From positions 1,798,001 to 1,862,000 of the forward strand of contig NZ_VFNV01000001.1 in the NCBI RefSeq assembly GCF_006715765.1: a stretch of 64,000 nt of DNA. Direction: 5' to 3'. Shown piece by piece: positions 51,901-61,399 of the stretch. Every line of letters begins with the position of its first letter. The stretch's first letter is position 1. The DNA is from Rarobacter incanus. GTDB lineage: Bacteria > Actinomycetota > Actinomycetes > Actinomycetales > Cellulomonadaceae. The position numbers were made by a program, and so were the translations under genes. The notes under the pieces were generated by a model, which saw only the letters and a program-made list of their open reading frames with translations, searched no databases and had not been told where the DNA came from.

Positions 51901-54900
51901 CTATCGCCAAGAGGCCTTGATCTTCTTGACCTTCGCCTTCGACCGGTTACCGGCCTTGTCGTAGGCCCTGACCTTGACCTTCTTCAGGTTCGCCGTGATC
52001 CGGATCTTCTTGCTGGACTTGTAGGTCTTCCACTTGCCCTTGCCGTTCACCTTGTACTGGATCTTCACGACCTTCGACGTTGCGTCCTTCGCGGTGAGCT
52101 TCAGCAACCTGGCCCCCTTGGACCGCTTTTTGAGTGCCTTGGCCTTGATCTTGGCGGGCTTCTTCGTGTCGATCTTCGCCGTTACGGAGTCAATCGGGGA
52201 CGTCTTCGAACCGGAGACCACCCGCGCCTGGACCTTGACGGCCTTGCCGTTGGTCTTGACCTTTACGGGGCCGGTGTAGGTCCGCCACGCTGCCGAGCCC
52301 ACCTTGATCTGCAGGAATCCCGGCGCCGAGGACAGGATCGTTCCCCGGGCCGCAACCGTCACTGCCTTCTTGTACCAGCCACGCTTGCCGTTGGGCTTGG
52401 TGGGGGTGATGCGCACGGTCGCGGAGAGCTTGGTGCCGATCGTGAGCGTGCCCGAAGGGTTTGTGCCCTGGTTGGGGTTGCTCGGATCAGTGCCCGAATC
52501 GGATGGCAGATCAGTGCCGCCGTTGTTGCCGCCGTTGTTGCCGCCGTTGTTGCCGCCGTTGTTGCCGCCGTTGTTGCCGCCGTTGTTGCCGCCGTTGTTG
52601 CCGCCGTTGTTGCCGCCTGTGCCGCCGCCGAGGTCCGGATCGGTGATCTTTCCGGGGTCTCCCTCATTGTCGACGTTGCCGGTCCAGGTTGCGAGCGCGG
52701 ACACGTTGCCCGCTTCGTCAACTGCCCGGACCTTGACCTCAACATTCGTGCCGTTCGGTGGCGTGATAGTGGCCACTCCGGTAGCGGCGTCGACCGCTGA
52801 GGCAGCGAGCCACAGGCTGTTGCCGACCTTGTAGTCGACGTGAATTCTGCTCGCTTCGCTGCCGCCCGCAGTGTCGCTAACCTTCGCCTTGAGCTGGGTG
52901 GCGATCGTGCCTCCCGTGGCGACCTGAACGGTTAGATTCGGCGCCGACACGTCGCCCGCCGTCGAATCATACTGGCGCATCCATTTGGTCTTTTCTTCGT
53001 CTCCGGCTGCTCCGGCGCTATCTGCCTGACCACCTTGGTCGTTGACGATGTGCCGGATCCCGCCGCCCTTTCCTTCAGCAGTACAGTTCGGGTCTGCGGC
53101 GCCTGCGTCAGTCGAGGCACAACCGTTCAACCAACGCGTTACGACTCGCTTGACCGACACGCCTTCTCGTTTTGGTACGGAGACCCCGGTGTGGGCCCAG
53201 ACCGTGTCCGACCAGCGGAAATAGGAATAGACGCCAGCACCGAAAAGCTCATGGCTTTTTACGGATGGGTCGACCTTATAGGCTGCGTACCCTTCGCGAC
53301 CGCGATCTGTCCACTGGTCCTGAGTCTCCGGCTCGTAGGGCAGCTCGTTTTGGTAAAAGATAGTCCGGCCGTTTTCCCCGTTCCAAATGGTTTGGTTTTT
53401 TTGATAGTGCTCGACAAAGAGTCCCAAAGCGGTGACGTTGTTTGCATTGACAAGGAGCCCGGTGCCTGCCTCGTTGTCGTTCCACCGGTAGCCGCTCTTC
53501 ACGCCGCTGTCAAAACCGTGATCGGCGCGCCAAGACCAGATGTTATCGATTTGCGTATGGGGGGAGTTGATCTCAATTGCCGTGTCGACGCTTCCGTATT
53601 GTGCGCCACCAATTCGGATGTAGATATCGGACAGCGTGGTTGGCGTCTTCGGATCGCTGGTTTTGGCGCCCCGCGGCCCGACCTGGATGAGCACGTCCGA
53701 TTTCTTCTCGGTGGGTTCGATCATCAATCCCGAAAGGCTGACATTCGAAACGTCCCCGACTGCAATCACAGCGTTACCGTTCGTGGGGCGTAGGGTCGCC
53801 AAACCAATGCCTAGCACTACCGTGTCTGCGTTTGTGACTTTGAGAGGCTCTGTCACTGAGTATTGGCCGGGGGTAAATAGTATGTGCTTTCCCGCGGCGA
53901 GCGCGCTGTTGGCGGCAGAGGCAGTGAAATTGCTGGGTTGGAACACAACGAAATCGCTCAAAGAAATGCTGGTGCCCTTGCCTGCGCTGGTTTCTGTCCA
54001 TTGGACACCGCTCGCATTCGTGCGCGCGTCCGGCACAAATACCTGGTAACCATCGGCGCTGTCCCAGGTGAGGAAAGGCGCGTCGCGACTAACGGGCGTA
54101 TCGCCGTAGTTCGCGTACTTTGACTGGTCTTTCGTGTCCGCGTTCTGGGCAGAATCCGGGTAACTGTCCGCGGGAGCTCCCGTGACCCCGGAAAACACCA
54201 TGTTCCAAACGGAGCCGTTCCAGGAACCTATTACGGAATCGCGGGTGTACCACTGCTGCTGACCGGCGGCGTAGACCTCACCGTCTACCTTTGAGCTTGC
54301 CATGAAGCCGCCTGAAGCAAAGCCGTAGTACTGGCCAATGAGAGAGAGTTGCCCCTTGATGTGCACGCGCCGTAGCGGAGCGGCTTGCGAGACGGCCCAT
54401 CGCACCGAGTTTGTTGCTGACTGTGCGGCGTTGCCGGTGTCGTAGAAGTCCTGATTCGGAATGGGGTTAATGGCCAGGTTCGACATGCCGCGCCAAAAAT
54501 TGTTGAGCGATCCGGGACTCTTGCAGAGGTCGCTGTCGTATCGGTCGCCAATTGCGCTGCATATGCCCTGATCTTGCGTATCATGTAGTTCCTGTTCGAC
54601 CGATAGCGAACCGTTGATGGTCACGGAATCGGGCGATGCGCCGAGGCCCGCGACGGTCGTGTAGTAACCCACCTCGGACTGTATTGGCGTTGCTGCTGTG
54701 CCATATGTCCCTGGCTTAAAAAAGAACGCTCTTCTTTCTGTGGACCAGTGGTTCGCGTCGCCGGCCATCGAGCTTGCTGCTGCTCGAAGGGTCGATTGAA
54801 TCGAGGGTGCGGGCATAGAGTCGTCAAAGATCGTGACGTTCGAACCGAAGTCAGGGTTCGTTGCATCGGCGAGGGTGTAAGCGGCCTGTGCGGGTGTCGC

Positions 54901-55014
54901 GGCGAGGGTGATGCCCGACGCGATGAGCGCAAGCGCGGCCGTCCCGGCGAGTGATGGTTTAAGCCTGCCTCTGCGGGGGGCTGTCGGTAATGTTCTGCGA
55001 TGGTGTTCGCTCAC
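51901..55014 (-). CDS. Giant secreted right-handed beta-helix protein, paralogue 1
   Basis: 1037 aa, function unknown. In actinobacteria relatives of this type are often auto-labelled 'adenylyl cyclase', a label I find no motif for. Signal peptide 1-45 (ending ATPAQA). Beta-helix region about 50-640: AFFFKPGTYG, SEVGYYT, VTING, LNNFWRGMSN, RWAVSQAAPLRRV, GGFMASSK, VWNMVFSGVTG, TVVLGIGLATL, AIEINS. One Ig-like/Big module follows (about 690-780), then an Asn-Gly linker (about 799-833), then a Lys-rich C-terminal module (about 840-1037). No LPXTG, no TM anchor. GTG 55014 with GAAGGAG 7 nt upstream; a longer ATG (55110) overlaps the operator. Neighbour of its paralogue at 55286. Confidence 0.85.
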   Translation of the reverse strand: MSEHHRRTLPTAPRRGRLKPSLAGTAALALIASGITLAATPAQAAYTLADATNPDFGSNVTIFDDSMPAPSIQSTLRAAASSMAGDANHWSTERRAFFFKPGTYGTAATPIQSEVGYYTTVAGLGASPDSVTINGSLSVEQELHDTQDQGICSAIGDRYDSDLCKSPGSLNNFWRGMSNLAINPIPNQDFYDTGNAAQSATNSVRWAVSQAAPLRRVHIKGQLSLIGQYYGFASGGFMASSKVDGEVYAAGQQQWYTRDSVIGSWNGSVWNMVFSGVTGAPADSYPDSAQNADTKDQSKYANYGDTPVSRDAPFLTWDSADGYQVFVPDARTNASGVQWTETSAGKGTSISLSDFVVFQPSNFTASAANSALAAGKHILFTPGQYSVTEPLKVTNADTVVLGIGLATLRPTNGNAVIAVGDVSNVSLSGLMIEPTEKKSDVLIQVGPRGAKTSDPKTPTTLSDIYIRIGGAQYGSVDTAIEINSPHTQIDNIWSWRADHGFDSGVKSGYRWNDNEAGTGLLVNANNVTALGLFVEHYQKNQTIWNGENGRTIFYQNELPYEPETQDQWTDRGREGYAAYKVDPSVKSHELFGAGVYSYFRWSDTVWAHTGVSVPKREGVSVKRVVTRWLNGCASTDAGAADPNCTAEGKGGGIRHIVNDQGGQADSAGAAGDEEKTKWMRQYDSTAGDVSAPNLTVQVATGGTIATQLKAKVSDTAGGSEASRIHVDYKVGNSLWLAASAVDAATGVATITPPNGTNVEVKVRAVDEAGNVSALATWTGNVDNEGDPGKITDPDLGGGTGGNNGGNNGGNNGGNNGGNNGGNNGGNNGGNNGGTDLPSDSGTDPSNPNQGTNPSGTLTIGTKLSATVRITPTKPNGKRGWYKKAVTVAARGTILSSAPGFLQIKVGSAAWRTYTGPVKVKTNGKAVKVQARVVSGSKTSPIDSVTAKIDTKKPAKIKAKALKKRSKGARLLKLTAKDATSKVVKIQYKVNGKGKWKTYKSSKKIRITANLKKVKVRAYDKAGNRSKAKVKKIKASWR
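52514..52616. repeat. 12-bp tandem repeat encoding an Asn-Gly linker
   Basis: About eight copies of a 12-bp unit (CCGCCGTTGTTG on the plus strand), encoding GGNN repeats between the Ig-like module and the Lys-rich module of the beta-helix protein. Confidence 0.95.
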
Positions 55015-55117
55015 GTGCGGGACTCCTTCAAACCGATGTGACGTTCGCTTCGTTGCGTAGCGTGGGGCGTGGGATTTGGTTGGGGCATGAGCGGCCACGC
55101 TGCTGCTCATGCACCGT

Positions 55118-55131
55118 TGACAACGTTATCA
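55118..55131 (-). promoter_or_regulatory. LacI-type operator candidate upstream of beta-helix gene 1
   Basis: TGACAACGTTATCA, 12 of 14 bases in common with the site at 3986 (TGACAACGCTGTCA). It is 104 bp upstream of the preferred GTG at 55014. Confidence 0.55.
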
Positions 55132-55216
55132 GCAAACGTGAAACGCGGCGACCCCAGCGTGCGTGCAACAAATGAACGTACCCGGTTTGTGGCTGTTTGT
55201 CCGCGCGCGAGGCGGA

Positions 55217-55260
55217 AACGGGTGGGCCCCGCAACCAATCGGTTGCGGGGCCCACCCGTT
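55217..55260 (-). terminator. Perfect 20-bp hairpin after beta-helix gene 2
   Basis: AACGGGTGGGCCCCGCAACC, 4-nt loop, exact complement; 26 nt past the end of the gene at 55286. No T run follows, so it may stop polymerase by strength alone or protect the 3' end. Confidence 0.75.
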
Positions 55261-55285
55261 GGCCAATGACCATTTCGGCAAGGTC

Positions 55286-58200
55286 TCAGACGACCTTCGC
55301 GAGGCGCTTCTTGAGCTTCTTCGCGATTTTCACCTTCGACTTCTTTCCCTTCTTCGAAGCGTTTCCTGCCTTGTCGATGGCATACACCCGCAGTTTCGCC
55401 TTCTTCTTGACGAGCTTGCGGACAATTTTGGCAATCTTCTTCTTCTTGGCCTTGAGCACAATGCCCTTCTTTTTGGCCTTCTTTGCCGTGATGGTCTTCC
55501 ACTTCTTGCCGGGCAACTTGTAGCGGAACTTCAAGACCTTCGAGTGCTTATCCGTCGCGGTGAGACGGATGTAGGCAACCCGCTTCTTCTTCTTGATCTT
55601 GATCTTGACCTTGATCTTCTTCGGCTTGACCTTGTCCACCTTGACCGACTTGCTAACGACAGGTGATGACTTGGTCATCGTGACTGTCCGAGCTTGGATC
55701 TGTGTCTTGCCGTTCGCGGAGACCAGCACGGGGCCCGCATAGGTGTACCACGGGCCGTTCCCCACCTTGATCTGCGCGACGGCACGGGTGCCAGCGGGAG
55801 CGGTTCCGGTAACCTTCACGGTTACGTTCTTCTTGAACCAGGTGTACCCCTTCTTCGGGGCCGCCGGTTTGGTGTGAATCGTCGCCGTGAGCGTCTTGCC
55901 GACAGTGATGGTACCGGGTGGGTTGCTGCCCAGGTTCCAGGGATCGCTCGCCGGCTTGGCAATGGTTCCGGTCCACTGCGCAACCTCGGATACGTTTCCG
56001 GCGGCATCGGTGGCGCGCGCCTTGACGGTGTACGTGCCGTTGTTGGTGAGCGTGATGGGCGTCGAGTACTCCACCCAGCCGTTGCCCAGGTCGTACTCCA
56101 GTTTTGCAACCGCACCGCTGTCGTCGCTTCCCGCGACCGTGAGGGTGACGGCGTTGGTGTACTTGCCGTTGGCATCCGGTGCGCGGTCGGGTGTGATGGT
56201 GGCGCTAGGGCTGGTCGCGTCGGGGAACCTTATTGTTCCGGTCCACGTTTTGACATCGCTCACCTTGCCGGCGCTGTCCGTGGCGCGGGCCTGGAGCGAA
56301 TGCTCACCCTCGGACGTGAACGTTACTGGACCGGTGTATGCCTCCCATTCGCCACCATCGCGCATAACTTCAATCGAAGGCGAAGGATCCTTGTCGTCGC
56401 TTGCGGTGACAGTGAGCTTGACCGAAGTCTCGTATTTGCCATTCGCACTAGGTGAAGACGGGTCCGACGAAATGGTCACCTTCGGTGCCTCCGCGTCCGG
56501 TAGCGACGTGTCGATCTTTCCGGTCCACGTCGCTTCACGCCAGTTCCCCTGCTTGTCGGTAGCCCGCGCTAGCACCGTGTAGGTGCCGTCATCTGTCAGC
56601 TTGAACGGCGCCGAGTAGTCGGTAGTGGCGCCGCCGTTGATTTTGTAGGTGACCTTCGGGTAGCCAGCGTTGGTCGTGACGTTATCCTTAGCAGTAATTG
56701 TCAGCGTGACCTGCTGCCGGAAGACACCATCAGTCGCAGCCTGCGGATCCGAAGTGATCTGCACCGTCGGCTTGGTCGTGTCGGCGGGGTCTGGGTCGGT
56801 TGGGTCCGGGTCGACGGGGTAGACGGGGCCTCCGATGTCCGGGTCGGTGCCCGACTCAGGATCGGTCAGGTCACCGGGGTTGCCGTCCGCGTTGATCTTG
56901 AATGTGCGGGAAGTTCTCGAGACGTTGCCGGCCTCATCGGTGGCGCGCAGTTTGACGGTGTGTTCGCCGCTGGGCGGGTTCAGTAGCCCCTTGCCGGTGT
57001 CTGCATTGATGCCGACGCGCTTCCAGTTCCTGTCGTCGATTTGGTATTCGAGCAGGATCTGGTCATTCGGAGTCTCATTGTCCGTTGCGCTGACCCACAG
57101 GTTCACCGGTGTGGTGTACGTATCGCCATCGTCGGGCGAGGCGGGATCCGCGTCGGTCAAGATCACAGGTGCGATGGAATCGGAATCGGAGTTCCAATCG
57201 AAGTTGGCTAGCCACGATGTGCGATCGTTGTCGTTGACCTTGCCGTTCGCGGTGAGATCGACGTTGGCGGCCTTGCGGCCGATCCGGTTCACCACGTGAT
57301 CGATGGACCCGTAGCCGTTCAAGAACCTTGTCACGGCCGACGTGACGGTCACATTCTCGGCGCGCGGGACGGAGATACCTGTCGAGGCGCTGGGATTGTC
57401 TTGCGCGTCCCGGAAGTATGAATACACGCCGGCGCCCCGGAGGCGGTGGTCCGTGACGTCGGGTGCGACCCGATACGAAGCGTAGCCGTCGCGGCCCTCG
57501 TCCTTGTACTTCGATTGGTTTGGAACTTCGTAGGGGAGTTCGGATTGGAAGAACACAACGTCGCCGTTGTTGCCGTTCCATTCGACCTGGTTCTTGTAGA
57601 AGTGCTCTGCGAACAGTCCGGTCGCGTGGACGCTGTCGCCGTTGACTCGAACGCCAGTTGGCGCGTAGTTGTCGGACCAGCCGTAAAGTCCGGTGCCGCT
57701 CGTCGAATCGCCGGTGCCATGGTCGGCGCGCCAAGTCCAGATGTCATCGAGCAAAACGTTGTCGCTGTTGATCTCGATAGCGGTGTCCGTGCGCCCCTTG
57801 TTCATGCCACCCACGCGGACGAAAACGTCCGACAGCGTGGTCGGGTTGTCGGGGTTGGAGTTGTCGGCGGTGTCGCCCTCACGGACGGGTCCCACCTTGA
57901 TCAGCGAATTGGTAAGGCGTTCGCCAGCATCAACCAGGATGCCCGCGATCTTGACGCCCTCAACGTCCGCGACCTTGATAACCGCGTCAGCATTCCCCAC
58001 CGGGGTTAGCGTCGCAAGGCCGAGCCCCAGAACGACAGTGTTGGCGTTCTTGATCACGATTGAGTGTGAGAGTTTGTAGACATCGGGGCTCAAGATCAAG
58101 TGGTTGCCGGGCGTCTCCAGCCACGCGTTAATGTCGTCAATCGACGTGTCCTTGTTGGCAACAAGGAACTTACTGAGTGAGATTGTCTGCGATGAACCGT

Positions 58201-59377
58201 TCGCGGATGCCGACCAGGTAGTTCCAGACGTGTTCTTTTGCGCATCGGGCACGACAACGGAGTAGCCGCTGGAGCTGTCCCACACGACGTACGGCGCCTC
58301 GCGCGAAACGGAGGTCTTATCAACGACCGTCCACTTGTGCAGGGTGCTTACGTCGGTTGTGTCGTTACTGGTGCTGGTCGGGAAGTCCGTCGCGGACGGA
58401 CCGCCCGTCACGCCCGAGAACACCATGTTCCACACGCCCTTGTCATCGAATTGCTTCGATGTGTCGTTCTGCGTATTGACCGCGCTGTTGCGGAAGAGGA
58501 ACTGCTGCTGGGAACCTGTTTGGATAGAACCCTGAATCTTGCTGTCGGCAATGAAGCCGCCCGAAGAATACTGGCCCCAGTGCGGGTACACACTCAGGTC
58601 ACCGTTGATCTGGACGCGACGCATGGGGGCCGCCTGCGACACGGCCCACCGCATCTGGCCCGCATCGGCGTTGCCCGCCGCCGTAGTTCCGCGGGCAGCG
58701 TCGTCGCCATACGCGAACTGCTTGGGATTGATCGTCATGTTAGAAAGCGAGCGCCAGAAATTGTTGAGCCCACCCGGCGAGAGGCACTTCGATAGGGACG
58801 CGTACTCTTCGGGCGTCAGCGTCTCGATGTAGTTCGAGTCATTGCCTGCGCCCCACGGTTGCTCGCTGCATTTTTGAACTTCCGCAGCCGTGAGCCCCGA
58901 ATACGTGGTCCCGGCGTTGTACTGCTCGCCCTCGACGTGGAGCGCGCCGTTGATGGTCACATCGCCGGGATTCTTTCCCAAACCTGAGATCTGGGTGTAG
59001 TAGCCCACTTCGGAGTTCACAATTTTCGTCGGGTCGTCGGTGGCGCCGTTGTATGACGAGTTCCCGTAGGTACCGGGCTTGAAGAAGAACGCCTTGCGGT
59101 CGGTTGACCAGTGCGTGCCCGCGCTCGCGGCGTTTCGCAGGGCCGTGTTGATGTTCTGATTCGACCACGAACTGTCGAAGATCGTGACATTGCCGCCGAA
59201 CGGATTCGCGGCCATGGGGTCGGCGCCTGAGGCTGCGGCGTGGGCCGGAACGGCGGCGGTGAGCGCGGTCGCCGTGAGCGCCGCGGTCGTCAGGGCCGCG
59301 ATGAGGCGGCGCTTGTGCAAACTTCTGTTGGGTGGTGCCCCACGTCCCGGGGCCCGAGTGCTTCCGAATGCGCTCAC
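55286..59377 (-). CDS. Giant secreted right-handed beta-helix protein, paralogue 2
   Basis: 1363 aa, function unknown, clear paralogue of the protein at 51901 (shared HWSTDRKAFFFKPGTYG, LNNFWRSLSNMTIN, RWAVSQAAPMRRV, VWNMVFSGVTGG, TVVLGLGLATL, WTWRADHG, VTRFLNGYGSIDHVVNRIG). Signal peptide about 1-48 (ending VPAHA). Beta-helix about 55-690; then three to four tandem Ig-like/Big modules (about 750-1150, each ending in a WTGxI-type strand such as ATWTGKID), one or two more than its paralogue. A Lys-rich C-terminal module (about 1160-1363) has QIKVGNGPWYTYAGPV and YAIDKAGNASKK. GTG 59377 with AAGGAG 8 nt upstream is preferred to ATG 59410. Likely exported and wall-retained (inference). Confidence 0.85.
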   Translation of the reverse strand: MSAFGSTRAPGRGAPPNRSLHKRRLIAALTTAALTATALTAAVPAHAAASGADPMAANPFGGNVTIFDSSWSNQNINTALRNAASAGTHWSTDRKAFFFKPGTYGNSSYNGATDDPTKIVNSEVGYYTQISGLGKNPGDVTINGALHVEGEQYNAGTTYSGLTAAEVQKCSEQPWGAGNDSNYIETLTPEEYASLSKCLSPGGLNNFWRSLSNMTINPKQFAYGDDAARGTTAAGNADAGQMRWAVSQAAPMRRVQINGDLSVYPHWGQYSSGGFIADSKIQGSIQTGSQQQFLFRNSAVNTQNDTSKQFDDKGVWNMVFSGVTGGPSATDFPTSTSNDTTDVSTLHKWTVVDKTSVSREAPYVVWDSSSGYSVVVPDAQKNTSGTTWSASANGSSQTISLSKFLVANKDTSIDDINAWLETPGNHLILSPDVYKLSHSIVIKNANTVVLGLGLATLTPVGNADAVIKVADVEGVKIAGILVDAGERLTNSLIKVGPVREGDTADNSNPDNPTTLSDVFVRVGGMNKGRTDTAIEINSDNVLLDDIWTWRADHGTGDSTSGTGLYGWSDNYAPTGVRVNGDSVHATGLFAEHFYKNQVEWNGNNGDVVFFQSELPYEVPNQSKYKDEGRDGYASYRVAPDVTDHRLRGAGVYSYFRDAQDNPSASTGISVPRAENVTVTSAVTRFLNGYGSIDHVVNRIGRKAANVDLTANGKVNDNDRTSWLANFDWNSDSDSIAPVILTDADPASPDDGDTYTTPVNLWVSATDNETPNDQILLEYQIDDRNWKRVGINADTGKGLLNPPSGEHTVKLRATDEAGNVSRTSRTFKINADGNPGDLTDPESGTDPDIGGPVYPVDPDPTDPDPADTTKPTVQITSDPQAATDGVFRQQVTLTITAKDNVTTNAGYPKVTYKINGGATTDYSAPFKLTDDGTYTVLARATDKQGNWREATWTGKIDTSLPDAEAPKVTISSDPSSPSANGKYETSVKLTVTASDDKDPSPSIEVMRDGGEWEAYTGPVTFTSEGEHSLQARATDSAGKVSDVKTWTGTIRFPDATSPSATITPDRAPDANGKYTNAVTLTVAGSDDSGAVAKLEYDLGNGWVEYSTPITLTNNGTYTVKARATDAAGNVSEVAQWTGTIAKPASDPWNLGSNPPGTITVGKTLTATIHTKPAAPKKGYTWFKKNVTVKVTGTAPAGTRAVAQIKVGNGPWYTYAGPVLVSANGKTQIQARTVTMTKSSPVVSKSVKVDKVKPKKIKVKIKIKKKKRVAYIRLTATDKHSKVLKFRYKLPGKKWKTITAKKAKKKGIVLKAKKKKIAKIVRKLVKKKAKLRVYAIDKAGNASKKGKKSKVKIAKKLKKRLAKVV

Positions 59378-59477
59378 GCGACTTGCTCCTTTTGTCTGCC
59401 GATTCAACATCGAACGGCGGCGATGCGGGCGGCCATTGCCCGCCGGGTTTCACCATCGGTGCGGCGCGACTATGCGC

Positions 59478-59491
59478 TGACAACGATGGCA
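59478..59491 (-). promoter_or_regulatory. LacI-type operator candidate upstream of beta-helix gene 2
   Basis: TGACAACGATGGCA, 12 of 14 bases in common with the site at 3986. On the minus strand a TATAGA box (59507-59502) lies just upstream, so a bound repressor would sit across the start of transcription. Located between divergent genes; the DUF885 gene could be affected too. Confidence 0.55.
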
Positions 59492-59640
59492 GGTATATCT
59501 ATAATTGCCTCACGATACTCGAAGTTGCAAAAGATGTGAGAGCAATCGTGAGTGAATGCGTCTATCCTTTAGATGCAGTGCGCGCGCGTGCGGGGGCGGG
59601 GCGCTCGTCGGTAGCAAAGACCTTTGTCACAGGGCAGTAC

Positions 59641-59646
59641 TACCCT
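59641..59646 (+). promoter_or_regulatory. -10 box TACCCT of a probable leaderless transcript
   Basis: TACCCT, 6-nt spacer GGTGAC, then ATG 59653. Confidence 0.5.
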
Positions 59647-59652
59647 GGTGAC

Positions 59653-61335
59653 ATGACAGACAATGACGCGGCAGGGCGCGAGCAATCGGCCATCGATCTC
59701 ATCGCCGAAAAGTGGCTCGACACGGTGGTGACGCTTTTCCCAGAGACCGGCACCTACACGGGCATTGACCCGCTGCCCGACCAGCACGCTGACTTCGGGC
59801 CCGAGGGCACGCAGCGCTACCTCGATGCGGCGAAGGCAACACTGCTTGAGCTCCACGACGCTCGGCCGCGCGATGACGTCGATCGGATCACGAAATTCGA
59901 TCTGGCGGAGCAAATTGGGCTAGAGATCGAGTCGTACGAGGCCGGCTTCCACCTGCGCGACCTCAACGTGTTGGCGTCGCCCGCGCAGGATATCCGGATG
60001 GTCTACGACCTGATGCCAACCGCAACCGAAGATGACTGGGCCGTGATCTCGCGAAGGCTGTCGAATGTTGGGCCGTCCATTCGCAGCTACATCGAAACGC
60101 TGCGGATCGGTATCGCGCGCGGCGTGACGCCCGCGATACGCCAGGTCAACGCGGTCGCGGATCTGGTCCAGACCTATGGAGGCCCGAACGGGTTGTTCGC
60201 GGCGATGGTGGGCGAGGAGAAGACGGCGCCTGCGCACATCCCCGAATCGCTGCGCGCGGATCTGCAGCAAAACGCGGCAAGGGCGGCGCGCGCCTATGAG
60301 GAATTCACCGAATTCTTGCGAACGGATTTGGCGCCCAACGCGACCGCGGACGACGCGATAGGGCGTGAGCTGTATTCGATCGCATCGCGAAAGTTCCTCG
60401 GAACACGCATCGATCTCGATGAGACCTACGAGTGGGGGATCGAGGAACTTGCCCGCATGGTCGCCGAACAGGAAGCCGTGGCCCGGCGCATCGACCCGTC
60501 GCGCAGCCTCGAGAATGTCATCGAATTTCTGGATGCGGACCCGCGGCGTAAGCTCCACGGCAAGGACGCACTGCAGGCATGGATGCAAGAAACGGCCGAT
60601 AAAGCAGTCGCGGATCTGCGCGGGACGCACTTCGACATTCCCGGGCCCGTGCAGAAGATCGAATGCATGATCGCCTCGACCGACGACGGCGGGATCTACT
60701 ACACCGGTCCGTCCGATGACTTCTCGCGGCCCGGGCGGATGTGGTGGTCCGTGCCGCCGGGCGTGGAGGACTTTGCGACGTGGCGCGAGCTGACCACCGT
60801 CTTCCATGAGGGGGTACCCGGACACCACCTGCAGATCGGGCAGGCCGTCTACAACCGCGCGGAGCTCAACGCCTGGCGCCGCCTGCTGGCGGGTACATCG
60901 GGGCACGCGGAGGGCTGGGCGCTGTACGCCGAAAGGCTGATGCAGGATCTGGGATACCTCAGTGACGACGCCGACCTACTCGGGATGCTAGACGGGCAGC
61001 GGATGCGCGCGGCGCGCGTGGTCCTTGACATCGGCGTGCACACCGGCAAACCGAACCTCGACGGCACCGGCGCGTGGACGTTCGAGTGGGCGCTCGACTT
61101 CTTCCGCAAGCACGTTCACATGAACGACGAATTCATCAAGTTCGAGGTCAACAGGTACTTCGGCTGGCCCGGACAAGCGCCGTCCTACAAGGTGGGGCAG
61201 CGGGTTTGGGAACAAATTAGGGACGAGGCCCGCGCCCGCGAGGGGGCCTCGTTCGATCTCAAGAGCTTCCACACGCGGGCGCTCAACGTCGGCTCGGTTG
61301 GTTTGGACACGCTTCGCATGGCGCTGCTTGGGTAG
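59653..61335 (+). CDS. DUF885 family metalloprotein
   Basis: 560-aa cytoplasmic protein of the DUF885 family (M3-like metallopeptidase fold). The zinc motif VFHEGVPGHHLQIG lies at about 383-396, with a second conserved segment SGHAEGWALYAERL at about 416-429 holding the further ligand Glu. No signal peptide or TM segment. GQAPSYKVG and the C-terminal ALNVGSVGLDTLR are also family-typical. Peptidase or amidase activity is unproven in most members. ATG 59653 is chosen over a frame opening at 59332 because a -10-like box precedes it and the upstream frame lacks resemblance. Confidence 0.88.
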   Translation: MTDNDAAGREQSAIDLIAEKWLDTVVTLFPETGTYTGIDPLPDQHADFGPEGTQRYLDAAKATLLELHDARPRDDVDRITKFDLAEQIGLEIESYEAGFHLRDLNVLASPAQDIRMVYDLMPTATEDDWAVISRRLSNVGPSIRSYIETLRIGIARGVTPAIRQVNAVADLVQTYGGPNGLFAAMVGEEKTAPAHIPESLRADLQQNAARAARAYEEFTEFLRTDLAPNATADDAIGRELYSIASRKFLGTRIDLDETYEWGIEELARMVAEQEAVARRIDPSRSLENVIEFLDADPRRKLHGKDALQAWMQETADKAVADLRGTHFDIPGPVQKIECMIASTDDGGIYYTGPSDDFSRPGRMWWSVPPGVEDFATWRELTTVFHEGVPGHHLQIGQAVYNRAELNAWRRLLAGTSGHAEGWALYAERLMQDLGYLSDDADLLGMLDGQRMRAARVVLDIGVHTGKPNLDGTGAWTFEWALDFFRKHVHMNDEFIKFEVNRYFGWPGQAPSYKVGQRVWEQIRDEARAREGASFDLKSFHTRALNVGSVGLDTLRMALLG

Positions 61336-61387
61336 CGCGCATCTGCGATCTGCCTGTGGATGGGACGGCCGTGTCGGTGGTCGGCGG

Positions 61388-61393
61388 TAGGGT
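61388..61393 (+). promoter_or_regulatory. -10 box TAGGGT of a probable leaderless transcript
   Basis: TAGGGT, 6-nt spacer CGCGGC, then ATG 61400. Confidence 0.5.
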
Positions 61394-61399
61394 CGCGGC

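Noticed and set aside
55118-55131. Longest start for the first beta-helix protein at 55110, adjacent to the operator
   Set aside because: The additional 32 codons precede a strong Shine-Dalgarno and GTG at 55014, which gives a normal signal peptide; the longer form has none.
51901-59377. Adenylyl cyclase function for the beta-helix proteins
   Set aside because: No cyclase catalytic motif or nucleotide-binding loop is visible; the name comes from automatic labels on relatives.
59332-59652. N-terminal extension of the DUF885 protein (107 codons)
   Set aside because: It overlaps the divergent promoter and operator of the beta-helix gene and lacks family resemblance; ATG 59653 follows a clear -10 box.
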